The position numbers and the translations under genes are program-made. The notes under the pieces are model-generated. The model was given only the letters and a program-made list of their open reading frames with translations. It had not been told where the DNA came from and made no database searches. Shown piece after piece: positions 20,596 through 32,881 of a stretch of 64,000 nucleotides of DNA. The stretch is taken from assembly GCA_033032865.1 (NCBI GenBank), contig JAWHQI010000065.1, positions 4,154,001 to 4,218,000 of the forward strand. Reading direction: 5' to 3'. How positions within the stretch are numbered: position 1 is the first letter of the stretch; the number at the start of each line of letters is the position of its first letter. The DNA is from Dactylorhiza incarnata. Its lineage: Eukaryota > Streptophyta > Magnoliopsida > Asparagales > Orchidaceae.

Positions 20596-21579
20596 TTCTC
20601 GAAGTTCTCTCTTGTTTTGCCCGTAACCGCCGCCTGCTTCTCTTCCGAGCGGTTCCCACTCTCGTTCCCGTCGATCGAAGGTAGAAAGCAGCCGTTTCTC
20701 CCATAATTTCTCTCGCTCTCGCTCCTCGACGGTTCCGATCGATCCAAGTTGTAGATCGCCACTTGCGAGAACAGCAACAGTCCCCCCCCCCCCCGATCGC
20801 GTACCCCTGCCGTTTCTCTGTCGATCGAAGGGGGAAGTGGAAGGTCGCCGTTTTCTCCATCGCTAATTGGAGTTTACGAGAAGAAGGAGATCGCCAATCC
20901 CCATTTCGCGAGTCGAAGGGCACGATCGTCGGTCCTGTTGTCTGCCGCCGCTGCTGTGTGTGCGTCGGAAGTTGCTGCCCGGAGAACCCTCGCACTGCCC
21001 TTCCCGATCGCCTCTAGGCGGAAAGCTTCTTCGCCGCTCATTTCTCTGCAACGAAGAAGAAGCCTTCTCGAGACCCCCGGTCGCCTCCTTGTCTTCTGCC
21101 CTTCCGATTGAGACCCCAGGCGGAAAGAGCAGTTCGGCCGCCGTCAAGTCGGTCCAGTGCAGTGCTGCCGCTGATCTTGTGAGGAGAAGGAGGGATCATG
21201 CTCGTTCTTCCTCCTTCCCGATCGTCGAAGGATCGTCGCTCCGTGCGCGAAGAAGCCCGCCTCATCCGTTGCCGCCCAAGTCTCGCTGCTGTTGCCGCTG
21301 CAATTTTCCGCTGTCAGATTTTCGACATCGATATCGGAATTCCGATAGTGTCCTGTCCTCTTGGTGATCCAATTTCGGCTCTATTAGTTCTTGACCATTA
21401 TTGTTTGCGTGGATCTAGTCTTCAACGACATTGTTCAGCCGGAGAAGAGGAACACAACATTTTTTTCTGGATTGGATCCGAAGAATTTCTCGCCTCTACG
21501 CGTTTCAGGTGATCTCTTTCTTGTTTTCTGCTTGTGATCTTGGGTGCTAGTGGAAATCTACTGTTTGGAGAGAGTCATA
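20596..21579 (+). other. Long GC-rich leader of element A
   Basis: About 980 bp between the LTR and gag. It contains a 13-C run (20782-20794) and a repeated GTCGATCGAAGG phrase (about 20670 and 20820). Overlapping open frames on both strands are Arg/Ser-rich, disagree with one another and show no domain, so I do not call a gene. The length is unusual for a Copia leader and may include captured sequence. Confidence 0.5.
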
Positions 21580-22475
21580 ATGTCGAAAGGGAATACTCCC
21601 GTTCCAATGATCAAGTTGGAGAAATTCTCCAACTCTGAGTTCCGTGCTTGGAAGTGGAACACGTAGTTCGGCATGAAGTACCTGAACGTGTTCTATACCG
21701 TTCAATCCGTACGCGCTAACGTTCTTAGGATAGATGGCGAGGCCCAGTGGGTGGAGGATGAAGATTTCTGCCGCGACTACGTGTTGAACTGCCTCTCCAA
21801 CAGGCTTGCTGAGACATACAGTAAACTGAAGATGGCCAAAGAAATCTGGGATGCTCTGGAGGAGCAGTTCAAGGAAGAGGAAAATATGTCCAAGATGCAC
21901 CTGTTGGATAAGTTAATGGCTTTCACCTTCACTGAGGAAAGGGAAATCCTTCCACAGGTCGCCGATTTTGAGAATCTGGTGGACAAGCTGAACAGTGAGA
22001 ACATCCCACTGCCATATGGATTTGTTGCAGGAGCCATCATTTTCAAGCTCCCGTCGGCATGGTACTCCTTTAAAATGGAGATGTATCATAAGAAAATGCA
22101 GGTCAGTCTTAAAGACCTAAAGTGCTTCATATGCATTGAGGATGAGAACCGGACTAGACACGCTAGGGAGACCGTTAGCAAGCAGCCCTCTGCTGCAAAC
22201 ATGGTCACGCATCCTAAGCGGAAGTTTAAGCCTGGCAAGACTAGACCGTTACCCAGTGCACCCACTGTTGTGGACACGAGCAAGTAGGCAAAGAAATTCA
22301 AAGGCAAGTGCTACAATTGTAACAAGTGGGGTCACTGCGCTTCCGAGTGTAAGAAACCAAAGAGAGGTGACTCTAGCACACCAAATCCTGATAACCGGGC
22401 CAATATGGTTCATCAGACTGTGCCTACCAACTTTTTTGCCATGGTCGGTAACGGACAGGCAGTACCGAGTGGTGG
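21580..22475 (+). pseudogene. gag: Element A gag (UBN2-type)
   Basis: Starts at ATG 21580 (MSKGNTPVPMIKLEKFS). A TAG at 21664 interrupts it after AWKWNT. The frame continues with the UBN2-type capsid region (AKEIWDALEEQFKEEENMSK, LPSAWYSFKMEMYHKKM). A second TAG at 22285 precedes the zinc knuckle CYNCNKWGHCASEC (about 22310-22352), which would bind genomic RNA. Confidence 0.82.
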
Positions 22476-25027
22476 TTAGACTCAGGTGCTACATGTCACG
22501 TATGCACCAATAATGCGCTTCTGAAGGATGTCACTGCAGTCTGAGAGACTGTTACTATTGCTGATGGAGGAGTAGATGACGTGCTGAAGGTCGGCAATGC
22601 TACCTTGATGCTCTCCTCAGGTAAAACTCTTACTTTGAAAAATGTTAAATTTATACCATCATTAGTTGCTAATTTTATTTCAATTAGTTTGTTATGCGAT
22701 GCAGGTATGTCATTTAACATTAGTGGTGGTCGAGTAATGCTGAGGTTCACACGCACTACTTTGGTTGTGCTTATGTCGTCAACGGAATGTATAGGTTGAG
22801 TCTAGCAAACGAAGTAGTAAATCAGGTTAGTTCTAATTTGATCAATCCTAAGACTTTACATGCAAGACTAGGACACGTCAATTATAGAAAACTACTTCTG
22901 TTAGCTAGAACTCACAACATCCCTTTAGACACAAAAACCAGATTTGACAAATGTGAAATCTGTGCTCAAACTAAGATAACTAGAATATCTTTTAGTCAGG
23001 TTTCTAGGAGCACACATTTGCTAAAGTTAATACACTCTGACATCTGTGACTACAAAAGTTTTGTCACACGTGGAGGTCGGAAGTATCTGATAACCTTTAT
23101 CGACGACTACTCTAGATTCAGTCACATTTGTCTACTTAAAACCAAAGATGAAGCTTTTGAAAAATTCCGTATATTCAAAACTAGGGTTGAGAATCAACTT
23201 GACATGAAAATCAAAAGGCTAGGGAGTGATAGAGGAGGAAAATACATTTCCGAGGAGTTCAGAGATTTCCTTGCCAACAATGACATCATCCCTGAAACGA
23301 CTACCCCTTATTCCCCCCAATCCAACGGTATCGCTGAACAAAAAATAGAACTTTAACAGAGATGTTGAATTATATGTTATTGACTGCTAGCATGCCTACG
23401 ACCTACTGGGGTGAAGCTGCTCTCACGTCAAATCACATTCTTAATAAAGTTCCCCATGCCAAGTTGACTAAGACACCCTATGAGCTTTGGTTTAAGAGAC
23501 CTCCTAGATTTGATAATCTTAAGACCAGGGGCTGTATCGCTTATGTTAGGATACCTGACCTTAGAAGAGCTATGATTGGACCTAGGACAAATACGTGTGT
23601 CTATCTCGGATGTGCAGAGGATAGTGCTGCAGAGCGATTTCTAGATCTCTCAATGAACTCTGTAATAGAATCTAGAGACGCTGTCTTTTTTGAGGATAAG
23701 TTCCTCAAGGATAAGAACCTGGCGCTTCCAGTTCTGCCATCCACTAGTCTTAAGCCTCCAGCTGAGCCAAGCCAACGTAACTCTAACACTGAGCCTGTAG
23801 ACACGAGTGGTTTAGATACCAGAAGGCTATCTAGTAGAGAGAAATGGCCTAAAAGCTTCGGTACAGACTTCATGACTTACCAAGTTGAAGCTAATCCATC
23901 CACCTGCGATGCGATCTCAAGGCTCTCTATTATGGAAAGAAGCCATAGATGAAGAGTTAAACTCTCTCTTGCAGAACAACACGTGGACACTGGTTGACTT
24001 GCCCAAAGGGGCTAAGACCAGTGGAAACAAATGAGTTCTGAAGAAGAAGCTTAATCCTGATGGGAGTATTGTCAAATATAAAGCACGTCTAGTTGCAAAA
24101 GACTTCACTCAAGTGAGTGGAATAGACTACTTTGATATATACTCACCTGTTTGTCACTATGCGACAATTAGGATACTTCTCGCGATAGCATCTATTGAAC
24201 ACTTTACAGTTCATCAGATGGATGTCAAGACTGCATTTCTTAATGGAGTTTTGACCGAGGAGATCTATATGCACCAACCTGAAGGGATTGTCATAGAAGG
24301 TCTAAAGAATAAGGTCTGTAAGTTGATTAAGTCAGTCTACGGATTAAAGCAAGCACCCAAATTGTGGCACGAAAAATTTGACACTTGTTTTAAATCCATG
24401 GGTTTTAAATTCAGCTTTTCAGATAAATGTCTGTACATTCGTACAAGTTCAAATAAAGTTGCAATTATATGCTTGTATGTTGATGACATGCTAATTCTGG
24501 GCATTGATCAGTCTGAGGTGAAAGACGTGAAAGCTGCCTTGACGACACAATTTAGCATGACTGACTTAGGTTAGGTGTGGTGAAAACCATCCTAGGAATG
24601 GAAGTGAACTTCACTAACAAGGGTATTACCCTCAGTCAGAGTCACTACATTAGAAATATACTTGAGAAGTGGGGTTACGTCAATAGCAAAGGTAGTGAGA
24701 CTCCATACGATTATAATAATAGACTAAAACCGAATGAAGGTTCATCCATTAGACAGTTGGATTACTCCAAACTCATAAGTAGTCTCATGTATGCTACAAC
24801 CTGCACTAGACCTGACATAGCCTTTACGGTTGGCATGTTAAGTAGATTTACGAGTAACTCTGGGAAGGACCACTGGAATGCCTTAGAAAGGCTAATACGA
24901 TAATTAAAGTACACTGAAAAGTATGCTTTATGTTACAGTGGACATCCTCCTGTGCTTGAGGGGTATTCTGACGCATCCTGATGTTCAGAAATTGCTGATA
25001 GTAGATCCACTAGCGGTTTTGTATTTA
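22476..25027 (+). pseudogene. pol: Element A pol: protease, integrase, RT, partial RNase H
   Basis: The protease site reads WWLDSGATCHVC at about 22472. GAG-pre-integrase has HARLGH and CEICAQTK. The integrase core has LIHSDICD, LGSDRGGKY and PQSNGIAEQK, with a frameshift near 23350. RT has YKARLVAKDF, HQMDVKTAFLNG and YVDDMLILG (near 24480). A stop near 24575 is followed by the RT C-terminus (TRPDIAFTVGMLSRF) and a damaged RNase H start ending STSGFVF at the inversion breakpoint. No lesion-free path exists through the gene. Confidence 0.85.
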
Positions 25028-27415
25028 CCCATTAGCTCGAAGTCATTACTGCTTGGGTACCATAAGCCAAGATTTGGTGTGCCTTTAAGATATCTCAAAA
25101 TCCTCTTTGTAGTGGCATAATGAGATTCCTTAGAGTTCACCTGAAATCTAGCGCATATACATGTTGAAAATATTATATCTGGTATACTAGCAGTAAGGTA
25201 GAGCAAGGAACCAATTATGTTTTTGTACTTGGTTTCATCAAAAGGTTTTCATTTCTCATCCTTGTATAGAGTCATAGTTGAACCCATTTGAGTCCTCATA
25301 GAGGTTGCATTCTCTATTCCAAATTTCTTAATCAACTCTTTGGTGAACTTCGTCTGAGAGATGAAAATTCCATCTTCAGATTATTTCACCTGAAGTCCTA
25401 AGAAATACTTCAGGTCACCCATACTGCTCAATTCAAATTTCCCTAGCATCAAGTTAGAAAACTTTTTGCAGAGGTGATCATATGTAGATCCAAAAATAAT
25501 GTCATCGACATAGATTTGCACTAGCAAAATCTTGCCTTTTACTTCCATAAGAAATAATATCTTATCTATCTTTCCTCTTGTGAACTTATTCTCAAGAGGA
25601 ATGCTAGAGAGCGCTCATACCAAGCTCAGGGACCTTGTTTCAGACCATATAAAACTTTGCGTAAGAAATAAACATAATTAGGGAATGAAGAATCAGCAAA
25701 ACCTTGTGGTTGTTTCATGTATACTTCTTCCTTTAAATTACCATCAAGGAAGGTTGACTTCACGTCCATTTGATAGACTTTGAATCCATTGTGAGCAGCA
25801 TACACTAGGAACAACCTGATCGCTTCAAGTATATCCACTGGAGCATAAGTCTGATCAAAGTTGATTTCTTCTTCTTATATGTAACCTTTAGCTACAAGTC
25901 TGGCCATGTTCTTGATGATTACACCATTTTCATCCAGCTTGTTTCTGAAGACCCATTTCATCCTTATAATATTCTGACCTTTGGGTCTTGGTACCAGCTT
26001 CCAAACTTTGCACCTCTTAAATTGATTGAGCTCCTCTTGCATAGCAATAATCCATGAAGCATCTTCTTTTGCCTCTTCAAATTTCTTCAGCTCAATCTGA
26101 GAAAGAAAACTTAAGTGCAAAACTTTGTTAGTTGTACCACTTCTTGTTCTAACTCCAACACTAGTGTATCTGATGATTTGATCAACAGGGTGATCTCTTA
26201 AGTGTCTAATTACTAGATTTCTTGCATCCTTTGTGCCACCAGGAGTTTTTTCTACTTCTGGTGCATCTTCTACCTCTTGATGCTCTTCTTCTTCAAATAT
26301 GGCCGGAGTGCTCACTTTGGTTGATCTTAGGGCATCTTCTTTATCTGCTTCTTCCAGGCTGAGCTCTTTTAATTTAGCACCTGCATCTTCGACAAGGATA
26401 CTAGAAGAGCTGTTATGAAGCATGCTCGCCTCATCAAATACAACATTAATAGTTTCTTCTACAACCAGGGTTTTCTTATTGGAAATCATATATGCCTTAC
26501 TATGGCTACTATAACCTATGAAAATACCTTCAAAACATTTTTCACTAAACTTAGTTTTGTAATATTTCACATTATTAAATACAAAGCACTTGCTGCCAAA
26601 GATTCTAAAATAAGACACAGCTGTTTCATGCCCTTCAGAAGTTCATCAGGTGTCTTACGATGATTCTTGTTGATTAGTGCTCTATTTTTGCATGTGGCAA
26701 GCAGTGTTGACCGCTTCAGCCTAGAAGTACTCTGGTAGTGAAGAGTCACTTAACATTGTTCTGCAAGCCTCAATGAGTATTCTATTCTTTCTATCGACAA
26801 CTCTATTTTGTTGTGGAGTACGAGGAGAGGAAAACTCATGACAGATACCTATACTCTCACAAAACTCTGTCATGACACCAGACTTGAATTCTGTTCCATG
26901 GTCACTTCTGATTTTGACCACAGAGTAGTTAAGTTCATTTTGGATTTGCCTAACAAAGTTGGTGAAAGAATCAAAGGTGTCTGGCTTGTGTTTTAGAAAG
27001 AATACCCATGAAAAATATGAGTAATCATCAACAATAACCAAGGTGTAAGCATTACCTCCAAAACTACAAATTGGCATGGGACCAAATATGTCAATATGGA
27101 GCATGTATAAGCATTTGGTAGAAGCTTTTGCCAATAATACATTTAAATGTATCCCTAGTTTGCTTACCCATCTGGCATGCATGACAAGGTCTCTCTTTAA
27201 TGCACTTAACATCGGGTGCATCACGCACTAAGTTGTGAGAAAATAGCATATTTGTAGTTTTGTAATTTATATGTACTAGTCTCTTATGTCATTGGTCACA
27301 TAGAGATGCACTATCTTTTGTTAAAAGGCACACTGGTGTAGAAGAATCTAAACAAAGAAAATTCAAGCAGAAAATATTTCTACTCCGAGTGCCTATTAAA
27401 ATAGTTTCTGAGTTA
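25028..27415 (-). mobile_element. SIRE-like Copia element B, 5' part (protease tail to RT)
   Basis: The minus-strand half of B: integrase and RT, ending at the left where codons for SSNDFELMG meet the breakpoint at 25027/25028. Its continuation (FSGADFAG) is at 4357 on the plus strand. At the right it is cut at 27411-27415 (AGTTA) by the LTR of element H. Upstream protease, gag and 5' LTR should lie beyond the window. Confidence 0.85.
25028..27415 (-). pseudogene. pol: Element B integrase and reverse transcriptase, fragmented
   Basis: The integrase (27224-26721) has MLHIDIFGP and IRSDHGTEF, but the third motif reads PQQNRVVDRKN, so the catalytic Glu is replaced by Asp. The linker (26618-25875) includes FGSKCFVFN and ends in WVFRNKLDENG. 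RT follows as [19 protein letters not shown] (25838-25626) and then, with frame changes, the YVDD region near 25500. The last piece (25206-25028) is TASIPDIIFSTCICARFQV and LGLWYPSSNDFELMG. Frameshifts and the inversion inactivate it. Confidence 0.85.
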
Positions 27416-28972
27416 TGACACGCTTACGGCAGGTGTACCGGTCGCACAACTAATAAAAGTTGGGAGAGACTCCTCGAATATCATTCTCAAAGGACTGCAA
27501 GTTGGGGTGTACGATTTTCTCGTTAAGGAAATTGATTATAAAGATTTCTACATTAACAAAAGGGTTTTTTTTGGTTTGGTTGTGTGAGACACGATTAAAG
27601 AAAGCTAATTCAACTAATGTGGGTCGACTGCAACGCTTCGCTTGGTGGGTGGACGAGTAGGCTTGCGAATGAACGAGAAGGCTTGCGGATGGATGATTCG
27701 TAACCGGCGAAGTGAGGGTCGTAAGTACCTCATCACTAAGCACGCAACTAGCAATTGCAAGTGTGGCACACAACGTAGCGATGGAGTGGATGGTGGAATG
27801 GGGCGCTCCTCAACTCACATACACCATAATAAATTTCACAAGTATGAAATTACATTAACATTAACACACGGTTTATGATCATCATCCTCAACAAATACAC
27901 ATCCACATAAAATAACTGAAATAATACAAGGGGGAAAGAGTAAGCCCAAGCTCGAAGACTCGCTGAAGATTCACGACCTTAATCATAGGTTTGCCACGCC
28001 TCGTCTGAGCTCAGTCTTCAGTTGTCGTCCCGGGTTCAGAGGAGCTCTCACCTTCCTCCACATTACCCATCTTCTTCGTAATGTAGCTCAAGCTAGCTCT
28101 CGCTGGAGAAACCTTGAATGCAGCAGAAATTATCTTGGAATGGAGCTATTGAGCTCGAGGATGATGGAGGAGGCCGAGGAGGAAGCTTTAGCGTAGGATT
28201 TGCAAGGAAATGATGGCCTGATCTTCTCCTAGAGTGGGCGATGGTGGAGCGACGAAAAGGATGTAGCTAGCGCGAAAATGGCGGGCTGGAAATTACAATC
28301 CTCAATAGGGCAAAATTCCTGGCTTTAAATAGTAAACAGTCAGAACAATGGTCATGCACGGTCGAACGCATGACCGTGCATGGACCGTACGTTATAAAAG
28401 AAGTGGGAAACCCAGGAAGACAAAGCAGAGCGCCCGTGCATTTTACTCACGCACGATCGAAGCCAACCGTGCGTAAAAACGCGCTGGTAATTCCAGACAG
28501 CTCGAAATCTTGCACACAACAGGAGATCGTGTGCTTCCTTTGCGCACGGGCGAAATGCCCGTGCGAGAACAAATCATACGATCAGGGACAGAACACCATT
28601 TTGAGCTGCAGATGATCGCACACGATCGGAGCGATTTTGCGTCAAGGAAACGCACGATCGTGTGATTCATGCAGACATGAAATCTGGGCAAAATGGATGA
28701 TCCATCCACCTGCACACAATCTACATAGAAATCACACAGTTGGGAATACCCCTCCACCTCAATCCAGATACAGAAAAAGGGTTGGGGAGCACCGTGTGCT
28801 TACCCCCAACAACATGGAACACAAAGGCACACCAAAACAGGTCTAAATAGTGCACAATGCGTGAAAGCGAATATAAGTGAAATACAAGCGATTATGGCTT
28901 GTAAATGCAGTGCACGCACGTGAAAACTAGCCCGGATGAGTCCATAAAACAGTGTAAAGATTGGACACATCA
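27416..28972 (-). repeat. 3' LTR of Gypsy-type element H
   Basis: On the minus strand the segment begins TGATGTGTCC at 28972 and ends GCGTGTCA at 27416. The polypurine tract TTAAGTCTGGGGGTG lies directly upstream (28973-28987). It interrupts B exactly after AGTTA. Near the left end it carries the same kind of GGCAGGTGTACCGGTCGCAC motif that closes G1's LTR in related form, as in Athila/Tat-type LTRs. The second LTR is beyond the window, so the duplication is unverified. Confidence 0.75.
28355..28662. repeat. CACG-rich palindromes in H LTR U3
   Basis: The stem TGCACGGTC / GACCGTGCA (28355-28363 and 28372-28380), the palindrome CACGATCGTG (28653-28662) and further CGCACGATCG and CACACGATCG words are clustered just upstream of a TATA-like ACTATTTAAAGCC on the minus strand (28321-28333). 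Confidence 0.7.
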
Positions 28973-29010
28973 CACCCCCAGACTTAACCATTTGCTCGTC
29001 CCGAGCAAAT
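28973..29010 (-). other. Polypurine tract and hairpin of element H
   Basis: A perfect 9-bp stem ATTTGCTCG / CGAGCAAAT (28990-28998 and 29002-29010, 3-nt loop) lies one base 5' of TTAAGTCTGGGGGTG on the minus strand. X and Y have an analogous hairpin at the same place. Confidence 0.8.
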
Positions 29011-31355
29011 CATCCCTTATGCGGACGAGAAAAAGGACCAGCTAGCTTAACAAGTACAAATGTGGAGTACCATGCGAAGTCGCATGCTCGCGCGCGTAGA
29101 AATGCAATAGAAGGAATTTTTAATTATACAAAATAGTTTGTAAAAATCTAAGAGCGTTATATTATTTCTACTCAAAAGTCAAATCTCAGTGAATCGTCTG
29201 GCCATGCGTAGGAAGAAAGTAAACTGATCGCTGAGACGAGCATTGCTCAAGATCGGTACTCGGAATATCCTCCATTGAAATCCATCAATGTCGGTGACCA
29301 TAAGCTCACCCGGTCGCACTTTCTCCACGACACTAGTTCGGTTCATTGCATGAGTCAGTAGGACTTTAGGATAAACATGGGGCTTGCGATGTGATAGGAA
29401 ATACAATGATAAACTCAAAGGCTTACGCACCTAACCCAAATGAGCTCGCGCAAAGAAAACTATCCAAGCAACACAATAGACACGCGGGTGCACCACACCC
29501 CCAGACTTGAACCTGAAAACATGGGTGTGCGCACCGCTTACTCCCAATGCAAATCTTAAATAGATTTTCAATTAAACTCTTTTCTCAATCACAATTTTTT
29601 TCTTTTCTCTTTTCTTTCTTTTTCTAATTTTCGTTTTCTTTTCTTTTCAAAACATTTTCAGCTAATATACAAATGAAGCACATCCACATTTCCATAATCA
29701 TCATCGCTACATAAACACCCCAAAAGAAAACTATGAAAACAGTTAAAGCTCGGCTTTGGGTATGCGACTAGGATCGACTTTTTTTGGCTTTGGTGAGAAA
29801 GCGGTGGAGCTGAATCAAAGGATGGGGTAGGCCTAAAGGGGCTAACAAGGATTATATGATAGGATTGGTACACGAAGCTCAACCTGTCCAAAATGATGGC
29901 CTACATCATGCTCACGTATTGAACTAACCAATACCAATGCTTCAAGAGTCGCTTGGGGCAAGTTCTTAGCCACCGAGAAAGATAATTCTTCCTCGCAACT
30001 CGAGCAATACGAACCTTGCAACCGTCTACACACATCCCTACGCTATCGTCGGATTCACCACTTTTGAGTATAATAAACAATTATTATGCAAATAGACAAA
30101 TACAAAACTATAAGCATAAAGAAAAAATTATTCTATATGAAATTCTATGCGAGTACTCAACTAGAACACTACGGGAGTCAACATTTTACTCTGTCTCACA
30201 ATCCTAAGCCAGCATAATGATTTTCCCAATCACACAAAAGAAACGAGTTAGACTCGTTACGCGCCTACGATTAAGTGCACTCTCTAGTGGGTGTTGTGGT
30301 GTGCGATGGAAATGAACAAATAAATAAATGATAGAAATAAATTATAACTTCTAGTATGTTGTGTCATGTGCACGTGCAAGTGGGTAACAAAAATCTACTC
30401 TCCCCCAGACTTAAATCTAAGCATCACAGAATGTAATACTAACAATTATGATAGGAGGTAGGAGAATAGTTACCACATGCTCAGAAATGAGCATATCAGA
30501 AGATTGCCGTTAAATCTGCAAATGTCCGCCACCAAAGTCACCACACCTACAAAAATATAATTTCCAACATACGCAGATAAAATGAAAAATTACTAGAGGA
30601 GGACTTATACAGATCAGCAAAATTTGGTCGTCTCCCATAAGCCTTTTTGTTTGCCGTCCTTAAGGTGACCAAATACCTGTATTAGCATTATAAAAAGAGA
30701 GTTCTAGCAATTGTCTATTAATTCACCAAAAGAAAGCACACACAAGTACATCTAAAGAGACAAAATAATGCAGACTAAAACAGCAGAAACAAAAGCTCGG
30801 AGACTCCATCACGAATCAGCTATATGCTGACTTGTGGTGGTTCTCCCCAGCCACATGAGATGGGAAGGAGGTGAAGTCTTTCGGGCTCAAAGGAGATGTC
30901 TCTCCCTTGCCCCTAATCTCTTCCTTCTCATGCCGGAGGGCTGCAAAGCGCGCAACGTGAAGTTTTCTTTCTTGCTTAACTTTCTCCATAGAAGGAGAGC
31001 GGCATTGAGCATAATGTGTTGGATCGGAATCATAGTTTATCAGCTTAGGAATAGCTAGGGGCTTCATTTCTTTACCTTTTGCGGGTGATAGATCCGCCCA
31101 ATGAAACTGTTTTAACTGTTTACATTTCACTTCAGTTTTAACAAAATTGTTTAAAGAGTTTTCGGTCATGCTAGCCGCGGTCACTTCTAACTTCGCGGCC
31201 TCGCCGCCTTCGTTCTCAGCATTCTCTTCATCCATCATGTATTTCTTTATTATCTCCTCTTCTTCCTCCTCTGACTCAGCATTTGTTCTATTTCCCTATT
31301 TCTCCACAACTGCATTCAACTTACTACAAATTCATCAGAAATGACAGGTAAAAAT
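29011..31355 (-). mobile_element. Element H, internal 3' region
   Basis: This non-LTR part of H has two further minus-strand polypurine-like sites (AAGTCTGGGGG at about 29499 and 30396) and a pyrimidine-rich stretch at 29578-29652. No RT, integrase or Gag can be read. One ORF (31238-30816) is described separately. H appears to continue to the right of the G1 insertion, outside the window. Confidence 0.55.
30816..31238 (-). pseudogene. Uncharacterised ORF fragment in element H
   Basis: The frame is open from MMDEENAENEGGEAAKLEV to a stop after GENHHKSAYS. Upstream codons to 31355 read an acidic stretch (ESEEEEEEIIKKY) with a break. It is charged and probably helical with no domain I recognise. 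By position, between pol and 3' LTR of a Gypsy element, it could be the remains of an extra or env-like ORF. It is cut at its 5' side by G1. Confidence 0.4.
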
Positions 31356-32875
31356 TGATATATTTGGTTATTGTAGATGGAAGAGTGTGGTGTGTCACTT
31401 TGGGTGACAAGGTGACACACCCCTTAGCAATGTGAAGGGTGGCGCTGATAACTTCCCAAAATAGAAGTTATTTGGTCTATGAATAACACATTTTGCACTA
31501 TGAAATGATGAATATTAATATGAAACTTGGATATAATAAACTTAATTAATTATAAATTACAAAGTAATTATTTCATGGTGATTCTGCTTAAATTCGAGTT
31601 TAATATGCAGGAATTAAATGGGTGTTCGGGATGGAAAGAAAAGAAATGGAGGAATAATTAATGCATGCGGATTTGTCGCAACAAGGTTACAACAAGCGGG
31701 GGATGCAAACATGGCATAAATGGCGCGACTATTTAAAACCATATGATGAGGTGGCAGCAGTTATGCACAGGCGGACAGCTGGCTGGAGACGGAATTAGAA
31801 GGCTAATTATGTGATTCTAAAGAGGAGAATTAAATATAGAAGATAGCGGTTACAAGAATTGAAAATCGGAAAGTTACTTAATTTGAATTATAAAATAGAG
31901 GGAAGGGAGAGCAATGGAAAGAGAATGAAATTGAGGAGAAAAGGAAAGATATTTTCGGCAAGGAGAATTCTTCCTACTTGGAGAGCCGAACCATTCCAAT
32001 CCGGGAGAGAGATATTGCAACTTTGGAGTGAAAAACTTACCTTCTTCAACCATGTCTTTGAGCATGTCTTGTAAGGATGTTCTTATTTGTTATTTTATTT
32101 CAATTAGCATGAACTAAAATTTGTAGCTTTGTGTGTGGAAAAATACTTTGTCTTTTGTGATATGTATTAGAACACAATTCTGTTAAATTATTTGCTTCAA
32201 TTCTTTGTCCGTTTTAAGTGTGCGATTACATTTTGAAGATTTTGTGTCAAGCTTTGTATATCTCTTTGGAGTGTATTCATAAATCGAGAGAGGAGTTGCA
32301 CGCAAGGTTATACAAACCATTTTCTTATGTGGAATAAATCGAGAGAGGAGCCACATAAATCTTTAACCAAAAATTCTTCATCCAAATACTGCGTCGCGAA
32401 ATTCGAGAGAGGAGTGACGAAAGTAATTCGCATATTCTAAATTAATCATTGGAAGTAGAAAGAGATTTCACTTTCTTCATGATTAGTCGCTGTGTACGGA
32501 TTTCGGAGACCGAGAGGTAATGAGTCCTACATTTAATTTGCGTCAGGAGAATAATTTTACAAATATTTAACTAAATCTTTTGAAATTTCATATCACATAG
32601 ACTTAGGAAATTCACATGCAATGCCTTCTCTAAAAATTGTTATTTCTCAAAAATAAAAATAAAAACTCATTGAATTAATTAATTAAAATTATTTTCCTAT
32701 TTTAATTTTTCTTCACGCAAACCAACTTTTGAATTATTTACTTGGATTCAAAGAAAAGGATAATATTAGTACTTGTGAGCGTTAAATTAACACTTCCCTA
32801 TGGAGACGATCTTACTTACACTTTATTACTTGAATCGGCACGTGCACTTGCGTAACACTCATTTTCACCGTATCA
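31356..32875 (+). repeat. 5' LTR of Athila-type element G1
   Basis: The right border is fixed by the tRNA-Asp primer site seven bases downstream. The left border is placed where TGATA pairs with the terminal TATCA. The LTR has a hairpin with 10-bp stem GGTGTGTCAC / GTGACACACC (31389-31398 and 31412-31421) and a TATA-like CTATTTAAAACC near 31728. Three copies of TCGAGAGAGGAG lie in the leader part (32284, 32339, 32403). The 3' LTR is beyond the window. Confidence 0.65.
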
Positions 32876-32881
32876 AGTTTT

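Larger units (their letters stand above)
20415..25027 (+). mobile_element. Copia element A, 5' half (LTR, gag, pol to start of RNase H)
   Basis: The plus-strand half of A starts with target duplication GTATA, then the 176-bp LTR, a long leader, gag, protease, integrase and RT, and breaks off within RNase H after STSGFVF at 25027. The rest of the element (3' tail, polypurine tract, 3' LTR, TATAC duplication) is at 3572-4356 on the other strand. Many stops and frameshifts and about 9 percent LTR divergence mark it as old. Confidence 0.88.

Noticed and set aside
20867..21367. 166-codon Arg/Ser-rich ORF as a host gene
   Set aside because: Conflicting frames on both strands, no domain, and it lies in the GC-rich leader of Copia A.
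4357..25027. Splitting of A and B explained by nested insertion of one into the other
   Set aside because: Nested insertion keeps both host halves in one orientation with a short duplication. Here both elements have halves in opposite orientation and A's own duplication is intact but inverted.
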